A stretch of DNA of 64,000 bases from Armatimonadota bacterium (GCA_029781035.1 JAKOXK010000081.1:62001-126000); one strand, 5' to 3'; shown: positions 1 to 9,935, numbered from the stretch's first letter. Made by a program: numbers and translations. The notes: generated by a model not told the origin, from the sequence alone.

Positions 1-611
1 TTGACACCCATGGCGGCGCTCGCGACTTCGTCCTCTCTGACGGCGATGAACGGCAGCCCGTGCGACGTCTTCAGCAGGTTTCGGCACACTGCGATGCAAA
101 GCACCGCCAGCAACCATACGAGCCACAGGATCTTCGGTGGCTCGCCAAACGGCTTCACGTTCAGGCCGTAAGCGCCACCGAGGGGATCGACATTTTGAAC
201 GACGATCCGCATGATTTCACCGAAGCCCAGCGTCACGATCGCCAGATAGTCGCCCCGTAGCCGCAGGCTTGGCAAGCCGACAACGATGCCGGCGATCGCG
301 GCGAAGACGGCACCGACTGCCATCATGACGACGAGCCAAAGAACTGGCCCAAGCGGCTGAGAAGCGTACATGTGCTGGGACACGAACCCGGCCGCGTACG
401 CACCGATCATGTAGAAAGCCGCATGGCCGATCGAAAACTGTCCCGTGATCCCGTTGATCAAGTTCAGGCTGACGGCCAAGGTCACATAGAGTCCGGCCAG
501 AACTGCCAAACGGTAGAGGTTGGGAAACGCGGTCTGCGTGACCACGTCCAGACCGTAAACGAACCCAAACGCCAGGACAAAAGACAAGAGCCTGACGCCC
601 CAAAACTTCAT
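1..611 (-). CDS. livM: Branched-chain amino acid ABC transporter permease LivM-like (partial, runs off the window start)
   Basis: Manual reverse-strand translation gives MKFWGVRLLSFVLAFGFVYGLDVVTQTAFPNLYRLAVLAGLYVTLAVSLNLINGITGQFSIGHAAFYMIGAYAAGF...GLPSLRLRGDYLAIVTLGFGEIMRIV; start overlaps livH stop by 4 bp (ATGA). Not in ORF track because it has no stop inside the window. Confidence 0.9.
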   Translation of the reverse strand, partial: MKFWGVRLLSFVLAFGFVYGLDVVTQTAFPNLYRLAVLAGLYVTLAVSLNLINGITGQFSIGHAAFYMIGAYAAGFVSQHMYASQPLGPVLWLVVMMAVGAVFAAIAGIVVGLPSLRLRGDYLAIVTLGFGEIMRIVVQNVDPLGGAYGLNVKPFGEPPKILWLVWLLAVLCIAVCRNLLKTSHGLPFIAVREDEVASAAMGV

Positions 612-1798
612 ACCTTCTCCACCTTGGACGAACCGAGAAGCCCGCCTGGTCGGAACAGGAGCACCGCGATCAGCACGACGAAGGCCACGGCATCTTTGTA
701 GCCGCTGAATCCAAGCCAGATGACCAGAGTTTCGACGACACCCATCAGGATCCCGCCAAGGGCAGCGCCGGGGATGTTGCCGATTCCTCCGAGCACTGCG
801 GCGACGAACGCCTTGACACCGGGCGTGACGCCGAGGAACGGGGTCAGGTTGGTCCTCAGGAACGTTGCGTACATCATCGCTCCGGCCCCGGCTAGGGCCG
901 AACCGATGAGGAACGTCACGGTCACGACGTTGTTGACGTCGATGCCCATCAGTGAGGCGGAATCGAAATCGTGAGAGACGGCGCGCATGGCGCGACCAGT
1001 CCTCGTGTACATGACGATGTGCCGGAGAATGAGCATCAGCACGATCGTCGTGATCAGCATGATCAACTGGCCGAACGGGATATTCAGCTTGACTGATTGT
1101 CCGTTGACTTCGCCCTCGACCTTCTGCGCACTGCGTTCGAGGGTTTGGTACTTCTGTCGAAGGTCTTCGGTCGCAGCTGTCGTGTGTCCCGGCGGGTCTT
1201 GCTGCTCGGACGCGCGATACGCCGCTTCAGCCTTGCCTGCCTCGGCGTCGAGAAGCTTGGCCTGCGCTTTCAGCGCCGCTGGTGCGTCTTTGAGTGTCAG
1301 GCGGACGTTGTCAGAGTCCTTGCGGTAAGGATTCACCTGCTCGGAAATCGCGGGGGGCGGCGACTGAGGCAGGAACAAGCCTCCAGCGTACTGAAGGAAG
1401 AGCGACACACCGATCGCTGTAATGAGCGACGCGATGCGGGGCTGGTTCCGCATTGGACGGTAAGCCAGGCGCTCGATGACGACTCCGATCAACCCGCAAA
1501 CAACCATGCTGACGACCAGCATGAGAGCCAAGACCATCCAAGACGACGGTTTCTCAGCCCCGTTCTTGAGCGCCTCTGGAGTGAATCCGAGCGCCCATGA
1601 CGTGAACAAAGCGGCGTACGATCCAAGCATGAAAACCTCGCCGTGGGCAAAGTTGATCAGGCGTAGCACGCCGTAGACCATCGTGTAGCCCAAGGCGATC
1701 AGGGCGTAGATGGCGCCGAGCAGCAGACCGTTAGCCAACTGTTGTGGCAGGATGGAAAAGTCCAGTCCTGCCACAAGGTTCATTCCCAGGTCGTGCAA
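608..1798 (-). CDS. livH: Branched-chain amino acid ABC transporter permease LivH-like with a large insert
   Basis: ANGLLLGAIYALIALGYTMVYGVLRLINFAHGEVFMLGSYAAL and C-terminal GIGNIPGAALGGILMGVVE typical of LivH; about 90 aa polar insert after FLPQSPPPAISEQ. Confidence 0.9.
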   Translation of the reverse strand: MHDLGMNLVAGLDFSILPQQLANGLLLGAIYALIALGYTMVYGVLRLINFAHGEVFMLGSYAALFTSWALGFTPEALKNGAEKPSSWMVLALMLVVSMVVCGLIGVVIERLAYRPMRNQPRIASLITAIGVSLFLQYAGGLFLPQSPPPAISEQVNPYRKDSDNVRLTLKDAPAALKAQAKLLDAEAGKAEAAYRASEQQDPPGHTTAATEDLRQKYQTLERSAQKVEGEVNGQSVKLNIPFGQLIMLITTIVLMLILRHIVMYTRTGRAMRAVSHDFDSASLMGIDVNNVVTVTFLIGSALAGAGAMMYATFLRTNLTPFLGVTPGVKAFVAAVLGGIGNIPGAALGGILMGVVETLVIWLGFSGYKDAVAFVVLIAVLLFRPGGLLGSSKVEKV

Positions 1799-1799
1799 C

Positions 1800-3068
1800 T
1801 CAGTTCTCGATTTCCTCGGGCTTGTACGACTTTCTCCAGACGAAGCCGTTCTTCGTCACTTCGACGACCAGCGCAGGCTTTCTCGGGTTGCCCCCCTGGC
1901 CCTTGAGCGTGATGTTGCCGGTCACGCCAGGGTAGTTCTCAGTGTCCTCGATGGCTTTGGTGACGTCGCGCGACTTGGTACCGTTGGCCTTCATCGCCTT
2001 TTCGATCGACTTCATCATCAGCATGGCCGCGTCGTAGCTCAGGGCGCCCATCGTCGTGCCAGGCTCCGCGTGGTACCGAGCCATCCACTTGCTCAAGAAC
2101 TCCTTGACTTCTGGCCGATCCTCTTTGCTGTTGTAATGGTTGCAGAAGTAGCCACCGACGATGGCTTCTCCACCAGAAGTCAAGAGCTCGCTCGAGTCCC
2201 AACCGTCTCCACCAAAGACGGGCACTTTGAGGCCCGCCTGACGCATTTGGTTCACGATGGGGCCGACCTCGTTGAAGTAGCCGCTCAGGAACACTCCGTC
2301 CGGGTTCTTGGACTTCAGATTCTCGATCTGGCCGGCGAACTGGGTCTGTTTGGACTCGTAGAACTCCTCATGGATGACTTTGCCGCCCAGCTTCTCGAAT
2401 GCGGCGCGGAAGGACTTGCTGAGGTATTGCGAATACGGCTGTTTGTTGTCGGTCATCAAGGCGACGTTCCGCAGCTTGAGCTCTTCGTAAGCGAACTTGG
2501 CCATGACCGGGCCCTGGAAGTCGTCGGTGTAGCAGACGCGGAAGATGTTGTCGCCGACTGCCGTGATGTCCGTCTTCGTCGCGCCAATGGCGATGACGGG
2601 GACGCCTGCGTCGAACGCGACGTTGGCGATCTGCTGCGTGATGCCGCTCGAAACCTCGCCGAGCAACCCGACGGCACCGTCAGCGATCAGCTTCTGAGCA
2701 GCCGACTTACCGGCCTCGGGGCTCGAGTTGCTGTCGCCCGGCATGAGCATGACTTTCTTGCCGTCGATCCCGCCCGCCTTGTTGATCTCGTCCACGGCGA
2801 GCGTGGCACCTTTGAAGCTGTCGTCGCCCCACGGCTTCAGGTCTCCGTTCAAACTGACGACTAGGCCGATCTTGATCGGGTCGCTGATCGCGTTCCCGTC
2901 GGATTTCGGGCTTGGTCGGGCCGGAGTAGAACTGGACGTATTCGACCCGGACTTCGTGTCGGGGGCTGGCGATCCGTTGCCAGTTTCCGTTGTCTTGCAC
3001 CCTCCGAGCAGGCCCATTGCCAGGCCAGCCGCGATGAGGATCGATTTACCCACGAGGTTGTTTCGCAT
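1800..3068 (-). CDS. ABC transporter substrate-binding lipoprotein (LivJ/LivK, periplasmic binding protein family)
   Basis: In-frame start MRNNLVGKSILIAAGLAMGLLGGCKTTE (lipobox LLGGC); DPIKIGLVVSLNGDLKPWGDDSFKGATLAVDEINKAGGIDGKKV typical of Peripla_BP_6. Confidence 0.88.
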   Translation of the reverse strand: MRNNLVGKSILIAAGLAMGLLGGCKTTETGNGSPAPDTKSGSNTSSSTPARPSPKSDGNAISDPIKIGLVVSLNGDLKPWGDDSFKGATLAVDEINKAGGIDGKKVMLMPGDSNSSPEAGKSAAQKLIADGAVGLLGEVSSGITQQIANVAFDAGVPVIAIGATKTDITAVGDNIFRVCYTDDFQGPVMAKFAYEELKLRNVALMTDNKQPYSQYLSKSFRAAFEKLGGKVIHEEFYESKQTQFAGQIENLKSKNPDGVFLSGYFNEVGPIVNQMRQAGLKVPVFGGDGWDSSELLTSGGEAIVGGYFCNHYNSKEDRPEVKEFLSKWMARYHAEPGTTMGALSYDAAMLMMKSIEKAMKANGTKSRDVTKAIEDTENYPGVTGNITLKGQGGNPRKPALVVEVTKNGFVWRKSYKPEEIEN

Positions 3069-3222
3069 CACCACTGTCACACCTTCCGCCAGTCCAAACT
3101 GTCCGGCGGTTCGCTGGTGCGCGGAGTATACAGGAATTCGCTTCAGGACACAACCTGCCGGGTACTCGCCCGGGACTTGGCGACTTGCATGGCTGGCTGA
3201 TCCGTTGTAAAGTAGTGAGACA

Positions 3223-4392
3223 GTGACCCTTGCACCTTTCGTGATCGCTCTGGCCCACGTGGCCCCCACCCCCGTCGACGAGGTTCCCTTCCGGATCGGC
3301 GAAGACGCCATCATCGTCGACACCACTGTCAACGACCGCAAGGTGTCGCTCATGTACGACACGGGCTTTTCAGGTGCCGTGATCCTCAGCGACAACATCG
3401 ATGTCGGCAAGCCGACTGGCACGATGACGATGACGGACTTCGTCGGGTCGTTTCAAGCCAAGACGATCGCGATCAAGTCGCTCAAGATCGGGGACAAGCC
3501 GTTCGACAAAAGCGACCTGGAGGTCGTCCAACAACCGACCGAACACTACACTGCGGCCTACGGCACCCACTGCGACGGGATTCTGGGCTTTGAGCCGTTC
3601 GGCGGCAAGGTCTACCAGATCAATTTTGAGCACCGGAAGTTCGTTTTCTACCCTGATACGTACGACGTCACCACACTCAAGCCCGACGGCGTCAAGACGT
3701 TCCTCACCAAGCTCCTTCCCAAAGGGATCAACTCCCTCCAGATGAGCGCAGAGGTGTCCAACGGGCAGAAGCTGTACCTGGCCCTCGACACGGGCAACTC
3801 GGGGTACATCGTGACCCACAAGGACGCCCTCGAGCGTGTCAAGGCCTGGCCAGAGGGCAAGACCGCAGACTTCATGGGCCAGTCGATGGTCGCGTCAGGG
3901 GCTGTCAACACATTCAACCTCGAAATGCACGACATGAAGATCTTCGGAGTCCCTGTACCGAAATGCGTCGTCGGTGTCATCGATCTTCCTTCGAGCCAAG
4001 CCGATCACGACGGAACCGTGGGCTACGAGTTTCTGCACAACTTCAACATCACGGTCGACATGATCCGGAGGCGGGTCTACTTCGAAAACTGGACGGGCAA
4101 GGTTGTCGAACCCGAGTCTGCCGACGTCGGTGTGCTGGCGTTCGATGACCCCAGAGTTCATCGAATGCGGATCGTGTCGGTCACTCCAGGCAGTCCGGCC
4201 GAGAAGGCTGGCATCAAGCGCGGTGACGAACTTCTTTCCGTCGATGGTCAGGAGGTCGCAGGAATCGGTTTCCGCAGGCTGACCGCCTTGCTTCATGGAC
4301 AACTGGGAACCAAAGTAAAGCTCGACGTCTCGCGTGAGGGCTCGTTGATGCGGTACGAGTTGGAGCGTGCCTACCTCGTGAACCGACCCTAG
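3223..4392 (+). CDS. Two-lobed retropepsin-like aspartyl protease with C-terminal PDZ domain
   Basis: Two DTG motifs (MYDTGFSG, ALDTGNSG); C-terminal RIVSVTPGSPAEKAGIKRGDELLSVDGQEV PDZ. Confidence 0.75.
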   Translation: MTLAPFVIALAHVAPTPVDEVPFRIGEDAIIVDTTVNDRKVSLMYDTGFSGAVILSDNIDVGKPTGTMTMTDFVGSFQAKTIAIKSLKIGDKPFDKSDLEVVQQPTEHYTAAYGTHCDGILGFEPFGGKVYQINFEHRKFVFYPDTYDVTTLKPDGVKTFLTKLLPKGINSLQMSAEVSNGQKLYLALDTGNSGYIVTHKDALERVKAWPEGKTADFMGQSMVASGAVNTFNLEMHDMKIFGVPVPKCVVGVIDLPSSQADHDGTVGYEFLHNFNITVDMIRRRVYFENWTGKVVEPESADVGVLAFDDPRVHRMRIVSVTPGSPAEKAGIKRGDELLSVDGQEVAGIGFRRLTALLHGQLGTKVKLDVSREGSLMRYELERAYLVNRP

Positions 4393-5069
4393 GCGGTGGG
4401 ACGCGGGTCGCCGAAATCGATCGCCTTGCGGAATCGACCGACTACTTCGGCCAACATTTCGCGTGTCAACCTGCCCGTGAAGGTGTTCTGTTGGCTCGGG
4501 TGATAGCTAGCGAGCACAACGCGTCCGCTCGGATCCTCAGCTTCGGCACCGTGGGTAAACGGCGTCCCAATGGGCATGTTCAGCGCCCTCAATGTCTCTT
4601 TCCATGCCAGAGACCCGAGGCAGAGGAACGCGTCAAACCTCGAGAGCCCAAGAGTGGCCATCAAGTGAACGCGACAGGCCTCGACCTCCTCGCGGGCGGG
4701 CTTATTGTCGGGTGGGGCACAGTGGCACACCGCGGTGATCATGACCTTCTTCAGCATCAACGGGTCGTCTCTGCCCGCCGACTGGGGCTGTGTCGCCAAC
4801 CCGGCTTCGTACAGAGCGCGGAAAAGCCATTCGCCGCTCCGGTCTCCAGTGAACATGCGGCCCGTTCGGTTGGCCCCGTGAGCGGCCGGAGCCAGACCTA
4901 CGATCAGTCCGCCCGCGGCCGGATCGCCAAAGTTGGGCACAGGGAGTCCCCAATATGTCTCGCTGGCGAAGGCCTTTCGTTTCTCGGCCGCGACTTGGTT
5001 GCACCATCCTCGCAAGCGCGGGCAAGCCTTGCACGAGACGATTTGGCTGTTCAACGCGTCAAAGTTCAT
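4389..5069 (-). CDS. Uracil-DNA glycosylase, family 5 (UDGb) type
   Basis: CKACPRLRGWC Fe-S cysteine region; GLAPAAHGANRTGRMFTGDRSGEWL and SYHPSQQNTFTGRLT motifs. Confidence 0.85.
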   Translation of the reverse strand: MNFDALNSQIVSCKACPRLRGWCNQVAAEKRKAFASETYWGLPVPNFGDPAAGGLIVGLAPAAHGANRTGRMFTGDRSGEWLFRALYEAGLATQPQSAGRDDPLMLKKVMITAVCHCAPPDNKPAREEVEACRVHLMATLGLSRFDAFLCLGSLAWKETLRALNMPIGTPFTHGAEAEDPSGRVVLASYHPSQQNTFTGRLTREMLAEVVGRFRKAIDFGDPRPTA

Positions 5070-5097
5070 GGTGGGCGACGCCCTAGGATGATACGAC

Positions 5098-5430
5098 TTG
5101 CCTGTTTATGAGTATGAGCATCTGCACGACGACTGCGTCCTGTGCGACTATCGGTTTGCAGCGGTTCAGGGCGTCGACGAGCCTCCCCTTGAGTTCTGTC
5201 CGTCCTGTGGCCTCGAAGTGCGCCGGGTTGTGAGTCAGATCTCGGTCGTCACGACCCAGTCGTTTGACGCTCATATCGCTGCGAAGAAGGGTTTCACCAC
5301 CTGGAAGCGGTCGGGGATGGGAACGTGGGAGAAGGTTGCTGGCGACGGAGTCGACTACATCGTCGGATCCGACGGCGACAAGGCCGCTGTGACAGAGAAG
5401 TCGGCCAAAGTCGTGGATCTAAGCGAATGA
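5098..5430 (+). CDS. FmdB-type zinc ribbon protein
   Basis: MPVYEYEHLHDDCVLCDYRF...PPLEFCPSCGLEVRRVVS; TTG start. Confidence 0.75.
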   Translation: MPVYEYEHLHDDCVLCDYRFAAVQGVDEPPLEFCPSCGLEVRRVVSQISVVTTQSFDAHIAAKKGFTTWKRSGMGTWEKVAGDGVDYIVGSDGDKAAVTEKSAKVVDLSE

Positions 5431-6156
5431 CAGAGAGTCGGGGATTCCCAGACATTCCTCGAATCCCGCCATCACGTTCATCGCGTGTACGATCTGCGCC
5501 GCACCGCACTTCCCGTTCCTGTCCGCCATCACCTGGATGGTCAAAAGGGAGGTGGGCTCGTCGGGTGAACATCTTAGGCGGTAGACAGCCCACGGGCGAT
5601 CCTTGACCAGTGAAGCGTGCCACTCGTCTTGGTCGTTGAGTCGCACGTAAAACGAACGTCCGAAGCACTCGCCATAAAGGGCGTCGATCTCATCCCAGTC
5701 GGACGGAGTGCTGATGATGGCCATCGCCTGGGCGGCCAAGACGCCACCGAGGTCTCTCTCTTCGGTGACGACTTCTACGGGCCCCATCCCCTCGTAGGCG
5801 ACCAGTTGCTGATCGACGGCTTCTTCCGCATTGGTCTGAAGGATCGGCGGCTCGTGCACGATTCCGGCGCGGAACAACGGCCCCAGAGCGATCAATCCAA
5901 GGGTAGCTACGGCGCTGGGCACCGAGAAGGCGTCGGCACAGACAAGGGGATTGTTGTCGACGAGCTCCACAAGGCCACGAAGGGGGACGTCACATGAGCC
6001 GACGGCGATCGACCGCCACCATGAACCTTGGGCGAAGTCCATCATGGCGCTGTCGCCAGCTTCAGAAAGCGACACGAGTGGATGCTGCTCAAGCAGTTTG
6101 GCGAGAGCTGGGTCGCGCGGTCGAGCCGTGACGATGGGGCTCATCACGACGTTCAC
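5419..6156 (-). CDS. Uncharacterised protein, possibly derived from an ArgC/semialdehyde dehydrogenase catalytic domain
   Basis: NNPLVCADAFSVPSAVATLGLIALGPLFRAGIV and C-terminal GKCGAAQIVHAMNVMAGFEECLGI resemble ArgC regions (NPGCYPTA...LAPLLKAGLI; GAAGQAVQNMNLMLGL); no Rossmann GxxGxxG seen. Confidence 0.4.
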   Translation of the reverse strand: MNVVMSPIVTARPRDPALAKLLEQHPLVSLSEAGDSAMMDFAQGSWWRSIAVGSCDVPLRGLVELVDNNPLVCADAFSVPSAVATLGLIALGPLFRAGIVHEPPILQTNAEEAVDQQLVAYEGMGPVEVVTEERDLGGVLAAQAMAIISTPSDWDEIDALYGECFGRSFYVRLNDQDEWHASLVKDRPWAVYRLRCSPDEPTSLLTIQVMADRNGKCGAAQIVHAMNVMAGFEECLGIPDSLSFA

Positions 6157-6932
6157 GACTTGGAGGGCTTGCAGTCCACCAGGGTCACGTCGTAGATCGT
6201 GACCTGTCCGCCGGGAATGACGTCGTGTCCCGTCGGCCCCCAGCCGGCCATCGGAGGGATCGTCAGTTTTCGCTTGCCACCGACTTTCATGCCGAGGACT
6301 CCCCGTTCGAACGCAGTGATCGCCTCCTGACTCCCGATCGTGAACTTCACAGCCTTGTCGGGTGCCATCCGGTCATCGAACATCCTGCCGTTGACGAAAC
6401 TCCCCGTGTAGTTGACGGTGACCGTGTCGCCGTCCTTCGCCTCGACGCCACTACCCACGGTCTCGTCTTCGACGTCAACAGTGTTCTCGTCGCCCTTCTT
6501 GACGATGTACAGCATCTTCACGTCGAAGACAAGATCAGAGTAGGCGGGGATCATCTCGTTGCCCATCGGGCCATAGGCCTGTTGCCATGGAATGCTGATC
6601 GTCCTTTCGCCGCCTACCTTCATGCCTTCAAGGCCCGTGACGAGCCCAGGGACGATGCCGGCATTGGGACCCAGCACGGCCCCGAGCGGAATCTTGTTCT
6701 TTTCGGACTTGTCCGGATCGTTCGTGTCGAACATCTGGCCGGACTTGGCGAACTTGCCCACGTACTGAACCAAGACGAGGTCGCCTTCTGCCGCCGATGG
6801 CCCGGTGCCTTCGACGGTGTCTTTGGTCATCACCTTGCTGAACAGGGAGTCGTGCTTCTCTTCTTGATTGCACCCGACCGAGAGGGACAGGAGCGCACCC
6901 CAAGCGAGGACTGCCCCGATTGACAACCGCAT
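6153..6932 (-). CDS. Lipoprotein with two tandem FKBP-type peptidyl-prolyl isomerase domains
   Basis: Lipobox SLSVGC; two FKBP-like repeats: EGDLVLVQYVGKFAKSGQMFDTND... and DGDTVTVNYTGSFVNGRMFDDRM...MKVGGKRKLTIPP. Confidence 0.85.
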   Translation of the reverse strand: MRLSIGAVLAWGALLSLSVGCNQEEKHDSLFSKVMTKDTVEGTGPSAAEGDLVLVQYVGKFAKSGQMFDTNDPDKSEKNKIPLGAVLGPNAGIVPGLVTGLEGMKVGGERTISIPWQQAYGPMGNEMIPAYSDLVFDVKMLYIVKKGDENTVDVEDETVGSGVEAKDGDTVTVNYTGSFVNGRMFDDRMAPDKAVKFTIGSQEAITAFERGVLGMKVGGKRKLTIPPMAGWGPTGHDVIPGGQVTIYDVTLVDCKPSKS

Positions 6933-6969
6933 AGGCTCGAAAGGTTACCTCCGGTAGACTCAACATACA

Positions 6970-7443
6970 ATGGGCTCCAAGGGTGCCTCCAAAGAGGAAA
7001 AGCGCGGGCCAGCGACGATCCAGAATCGAAAAGCTCACCACGACTATGAGTTCGTGGACACTTACGAAGCGGGGATCGCACTGGTCGGAACAGAGGTCAA
7101 GAGCCTCTTTCTCGGTCGGGCGTCCCTGACCGACGGGTACTGCGAAGTGACTGGTGGCGAAATCTGGCTCCGGCAAATGGACATCGAGCCCTATGAGAAA
7201 TCGTCGTTCTTCCGTCACGAGCGTCGTCGCGACCGCAAGTTGCTCATGCACAAGAAGGAGATCGACCTGATCCGACGCCGCACCCAGGAAAAGGGACTCA
7301 CGATCATCCCGTTCAAGGTCTATTTCAACGAGAAGGGCCGGGTCAAGATCGCCATCGCCCTCGCACGAGGTAAGAGGCAGTACGACAAACGCGAGGCGAT
7401 CAAGCAACGAGAGACGCGCCGCGAACTCGAACGGGGCGAATGA
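6970..7443 (+). CDS. smpB: SsrA-binding protein SmpB
   Basis: NRKAHHDYEFVDTYEAGIALVGTEVKSLFLGRASLTDGYCEVTGGEIWL...HERRRDRKLLMHKKEI. Confidence 0.97.
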   Translation: MGSKGASKEEKRGPATIQNRKAHHDYEFVDTYEAGIALVGTEVKSLFLGRASLTDGYCEVTGGEIWLRQMDIEPYEKSSFFRHERRRDRKLLMHKKEIDLIRRRTQEKGLTIIPFKVYFNEKGRVKIAIALARGKRQYDKREAIKQRETRRELERGE

Positions 7444-7449
7444 CTGGGC

Positions 7450-8292
7450 TCACCACTCGCCTTCAAACACCGTCTTTGCTGGGCCGGTCATGAAGACCGT
7501 GCCGTCCTCTCGATAGTCCACCTGCAAGTCTCCGCCTGGAAGTGTGACCGAGCAATACCGCTCAGTGTGCCGGTTCAGGAAGGACGCCACGGCGCATGCA
7601 CACGCTCCAGTACCGCAAGCGAGGGTGACCCCGGCGCCGCGTTCCCACGTCCTCTGGAGAATGTGCGTTGGAGTCAAAACTTGGACGAAGTGGGCGTTCA
7701 CGCGCCTTGGGAAGAGAGAGTTTGTCTCCAGGACGGGTCCGACGCGCTCGAGGTCAATGGTGGCAGCGTCGTCGACGAACACCACGATGTGCGGGTTGCC
7801 CATCGACACGGCCGTGCCCCTCAGGGAGGGCGAGCCAGGCGACAGCAGGCCAGCAGTTCCCGGGAGCTCCTGATCCAGAAACGGCTCGTCGGCGGCGCCC
7901 GCCATACCGATCTCTCCTCGGTTCAAACGGGCCAGCCCCATGTCCACTCTGACCTGGCCATCGGCTAACACCTGTAACACGAGCCTGCCTGCGCCAGTCT
8001 CGACCGGGATCGTGGTGTCTTCTGTCAAGCCCTGGTCACGCACGAACGTCGCGAAGCACCGGATACCGTTGCCACACATTTCGCTTTCCGAGCCGTCAGG
8101 GTTCCACATGCGCATGGCGAACCTCTCGGCCCTACCTGGTGCTGCCACAATGAGCCCGTCCGACCCGACGCCGAACCGGCGGTCACAGACTTCTCGGGCA
8201 AGTTCTGCGACCGCCGAGTCTTGGATCGGCTCTCGGAATCCGTTGACCATCACGAAATCGTTGCCGATTCCGTGCATCTTGGTGAAGTGCAT
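7450..8292 (-). CDS. dapF: Diaminopimelate epimerase
   Basis: FTKMHGIGNDFVMV; MWNPDGSESEMCGNGIRCFA; ACGTGACACAVA. Confidence 0.97.
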   Translation of the reverse strand: MHFTKMHGIGNDFVMVNGFREPIQDSAVAELAREVCDRRFGVGSDGLIVAAPGRAERFAMRMWNPDGSESEMCGNGIRCFATFVRDQGLTEDTTIPVETGAGRLVLQVLADGQVRVDMGLARLNRGEIGMAGAADEPFLDQELPGTAGLLSPGSPSLRGTAVSMGNPHIVVFVDDAATIDLERVGPVLETNSLFPRRVNAHFVQVLTPTHILQRTWERGAGVTLACGTGACACAVASFLNRHTERYCSVTLPGGDLQVDYREDGTVFMTGPAKTVFEGEW

Positions 8293-8552
8293 TACTCCTC
8301 TTCGCTTGGATGATCCTCGCCGTGTGCGCGCTGCCCACCACCTATCTGCTTGGCTGGCACAACGCTGGTGATCGCGTGCTTGTAGACCAGTTGTGTCGGT
8401 TTGCCAGCAGTGTCCAGCAAAACCGTGAATGCGTCGAATCCTCGAACCTGCCCGCGTAGTTGAACCCCGCCCATGAGGTAGATCGTAACACCGATGCCTT
8501 CTTTGCGGACCTGATTCAAAAACATGTCTTGGAGGTTGATTGCTTTACCCAT
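8292..8552 (-). CDS. hfq: RNA chaperone Hfq
   Basis: [66 protein letters not shown]; adjacent to miaA. Confidence 0.95.
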   Translation of the reverse strand: MGKAINLQDMFLNQVRKEGIGVTIYLMGGVQLRGQVRGFDAFTVLLDTAGKPTQLVYKHAITSVVPAKQIGGGQRAHGEDHPSEEE

Positions 8553-8562
8553 TTCTTTCTTA

Positions 8563-9468
8563 TTAATCTCCTCGACCAAACACAATCGACAGAGCGGAAT
8601 CCGCCACCTGTCTAATGCTCTCGTCTGTCAGTTGCGTCATTGGCAGGGCCCTCAGTCTCGGCTCAGACCTCAACCATGTCCTTTGACGCTTGGCGTACCG
8701 GCGCGTAGTCCGGAACACGGCTTCCTCTGTTTCAAGCCTACTAAGCCGTCCCAAAAGAAAACCAGCCACGGATTGATACCCGATGGCGCGGAATCCTGGC
8801 GACGTTATTGGGACACCTCCTTCAAGAAGATTCCTAACTTCTTCCGGCCAACCACCGTCCAACATTCGCCGGACGCGGTCTTCTAGGGCCTCGTCCAACG
8901 GTGTGACGTCTGGAAGTAGGCCCAGCTTCACCGTGCTGAAAGGGGGCAATGAGATCTGAATCCGGACCTTTGGCGTCAGAGACCGCTCGATGGCACGCCG
9001 CACGCGGGCCGGGTTCCTCTGATCGACCGCCGTTTCTGGTTCGAGCTGCAGCAACCATTGGACGAGACCTGTCAGACCCTGTTCTCGCTCGACGCTGCGG
9101 ACGGCTTCCCGCAGACTTGGTTCAGGGGCCGGAGCCATATCCCCATACTGCTCGAACAACGCACGGATGTAGTAGCCGGTTCCACCGACCACGACCACGC
9201 TCCTTCCCTTCTCCCAGCAGTCGTTGAGTTCGTGCACGGCCAGTCCCACCCATTGCCCGGCGCCAAACTCCTCCGTGGGCTCGACAAGGTCCAGCAGTCG
9301 GTACCTGTCTTTGTCGACCGGTTTGTTCGTGCCAATGTCGAGACCCCGATAGACCTGGAACGCGTCGGCGTTCAGCAACTGGGCCTCGAGCGCGTCCGCC
9401 AAGTACTCTGCGACGGCGCTCTTACCCGATCCCGTCGGGCCCATGACCGCGACGAGGTGAGGAGTCAC
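8563..9468 (-). CDS. miaA: tRNA dimethylallyltransferase MiaA
   Basis: [49 protein letters not shown]. Confidence 0.95.
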   Translation of the reverse strand: MTPHLVAVMGPTGSGKSAVAEYLADALEAQLLNADAFQVYRGLDIGTNKPVDKDRYRLLDLVEPTEEFGAGQWVGLAVHELNDCWEKGRSVVVVGGTGYYIRALFEQYGDMAPAPEPSLREAVRSVEREQGLTGLVQWLLQLEPETAVDQRNPARVRRAIERSLTPKVRIQISLPPFSTVKLGLLPDVTPLDEALEDRVRRMLDGGWPEEVRNLLEGGVPITSPGFRAIGYQSVAGFLLGRLSRLETEEAVFRTTRRYAKRQRTWLRSEPRLRALPMTQLTDESIRQVADSALSIVFGRGD

Positions 9469-9833
9469 TTCACAGGCTTGACGCCGTTGGTCTTCACTTT
9501 GTCGCTACTGGCGTCGATCTCGTTCTTGAAGGTTTGGCTGCCGACGGTCTTCTCCTTGGTGTACACGCCCGTCACTTTGACTTTGTCGCCATTCTTGACT
9601 TTCGTTCCGGGGCGACCTTTCAAGTAAACGTGGACATTGTGTTTGCCGTCGTTCAGGTCAAACACGGTGTACGGCTTCTGGCTCGATTTGGCCACCCGTT
9701 CCTGGTACTTGTCGACCTTGCCCACGACGGTGACGGTCTGCTTGTCGTACTTTGCAAGGTCGCCGATCAGGACTGGCTTGCTGGGAGCGCCCTGAAATCC
9801 AATGACAAGCAAAGTGATGAGTGTGGCAGTCAT
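9465..9833 (-). CDS. Small exported protein with predicted OB-fold
   Basis: MTATLITLLVIGFQG signal-like N-terminus; KYDKQTVTVVGKVDKYQER...YTVFDLNDGKHNVHVYLKGRPGTKVKNGDKVKVTGVY OB-like pattern. Confidence 0.6.
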   Translation of the reverse strand: MTATLITLLVIGFQGAPSKPVLIGDLAKYDKQTVTVVGKVDKYQERVAKSSQKPYTVFDLNDGKHNVHVYLKGRPGTKVKNGDKVKVTGVYTKEKTVGSQTFKNEIDASSDKVKTNGVKPVK

Positions 9834-9935
9834 GGGGAGGATTCTACTCCCCTGCGTACCGCCTTGATCGCGAGCCGACACTGGGCCTCAGGTCTGGCCT
9901 CTCTTCGCCGGTGTCCCGAGTCAATAGGGGGAGGC

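Noticed and set aside
217-603. ORF track entry 217..603 (-)
   Set aside because: Out of frame with the true LivM reading frame on the same strand, which is open through the window start.
1710-2864. 384 aa ORF opposite the substrate-binding protein
   Set aside because: Antisense shadow ORF.
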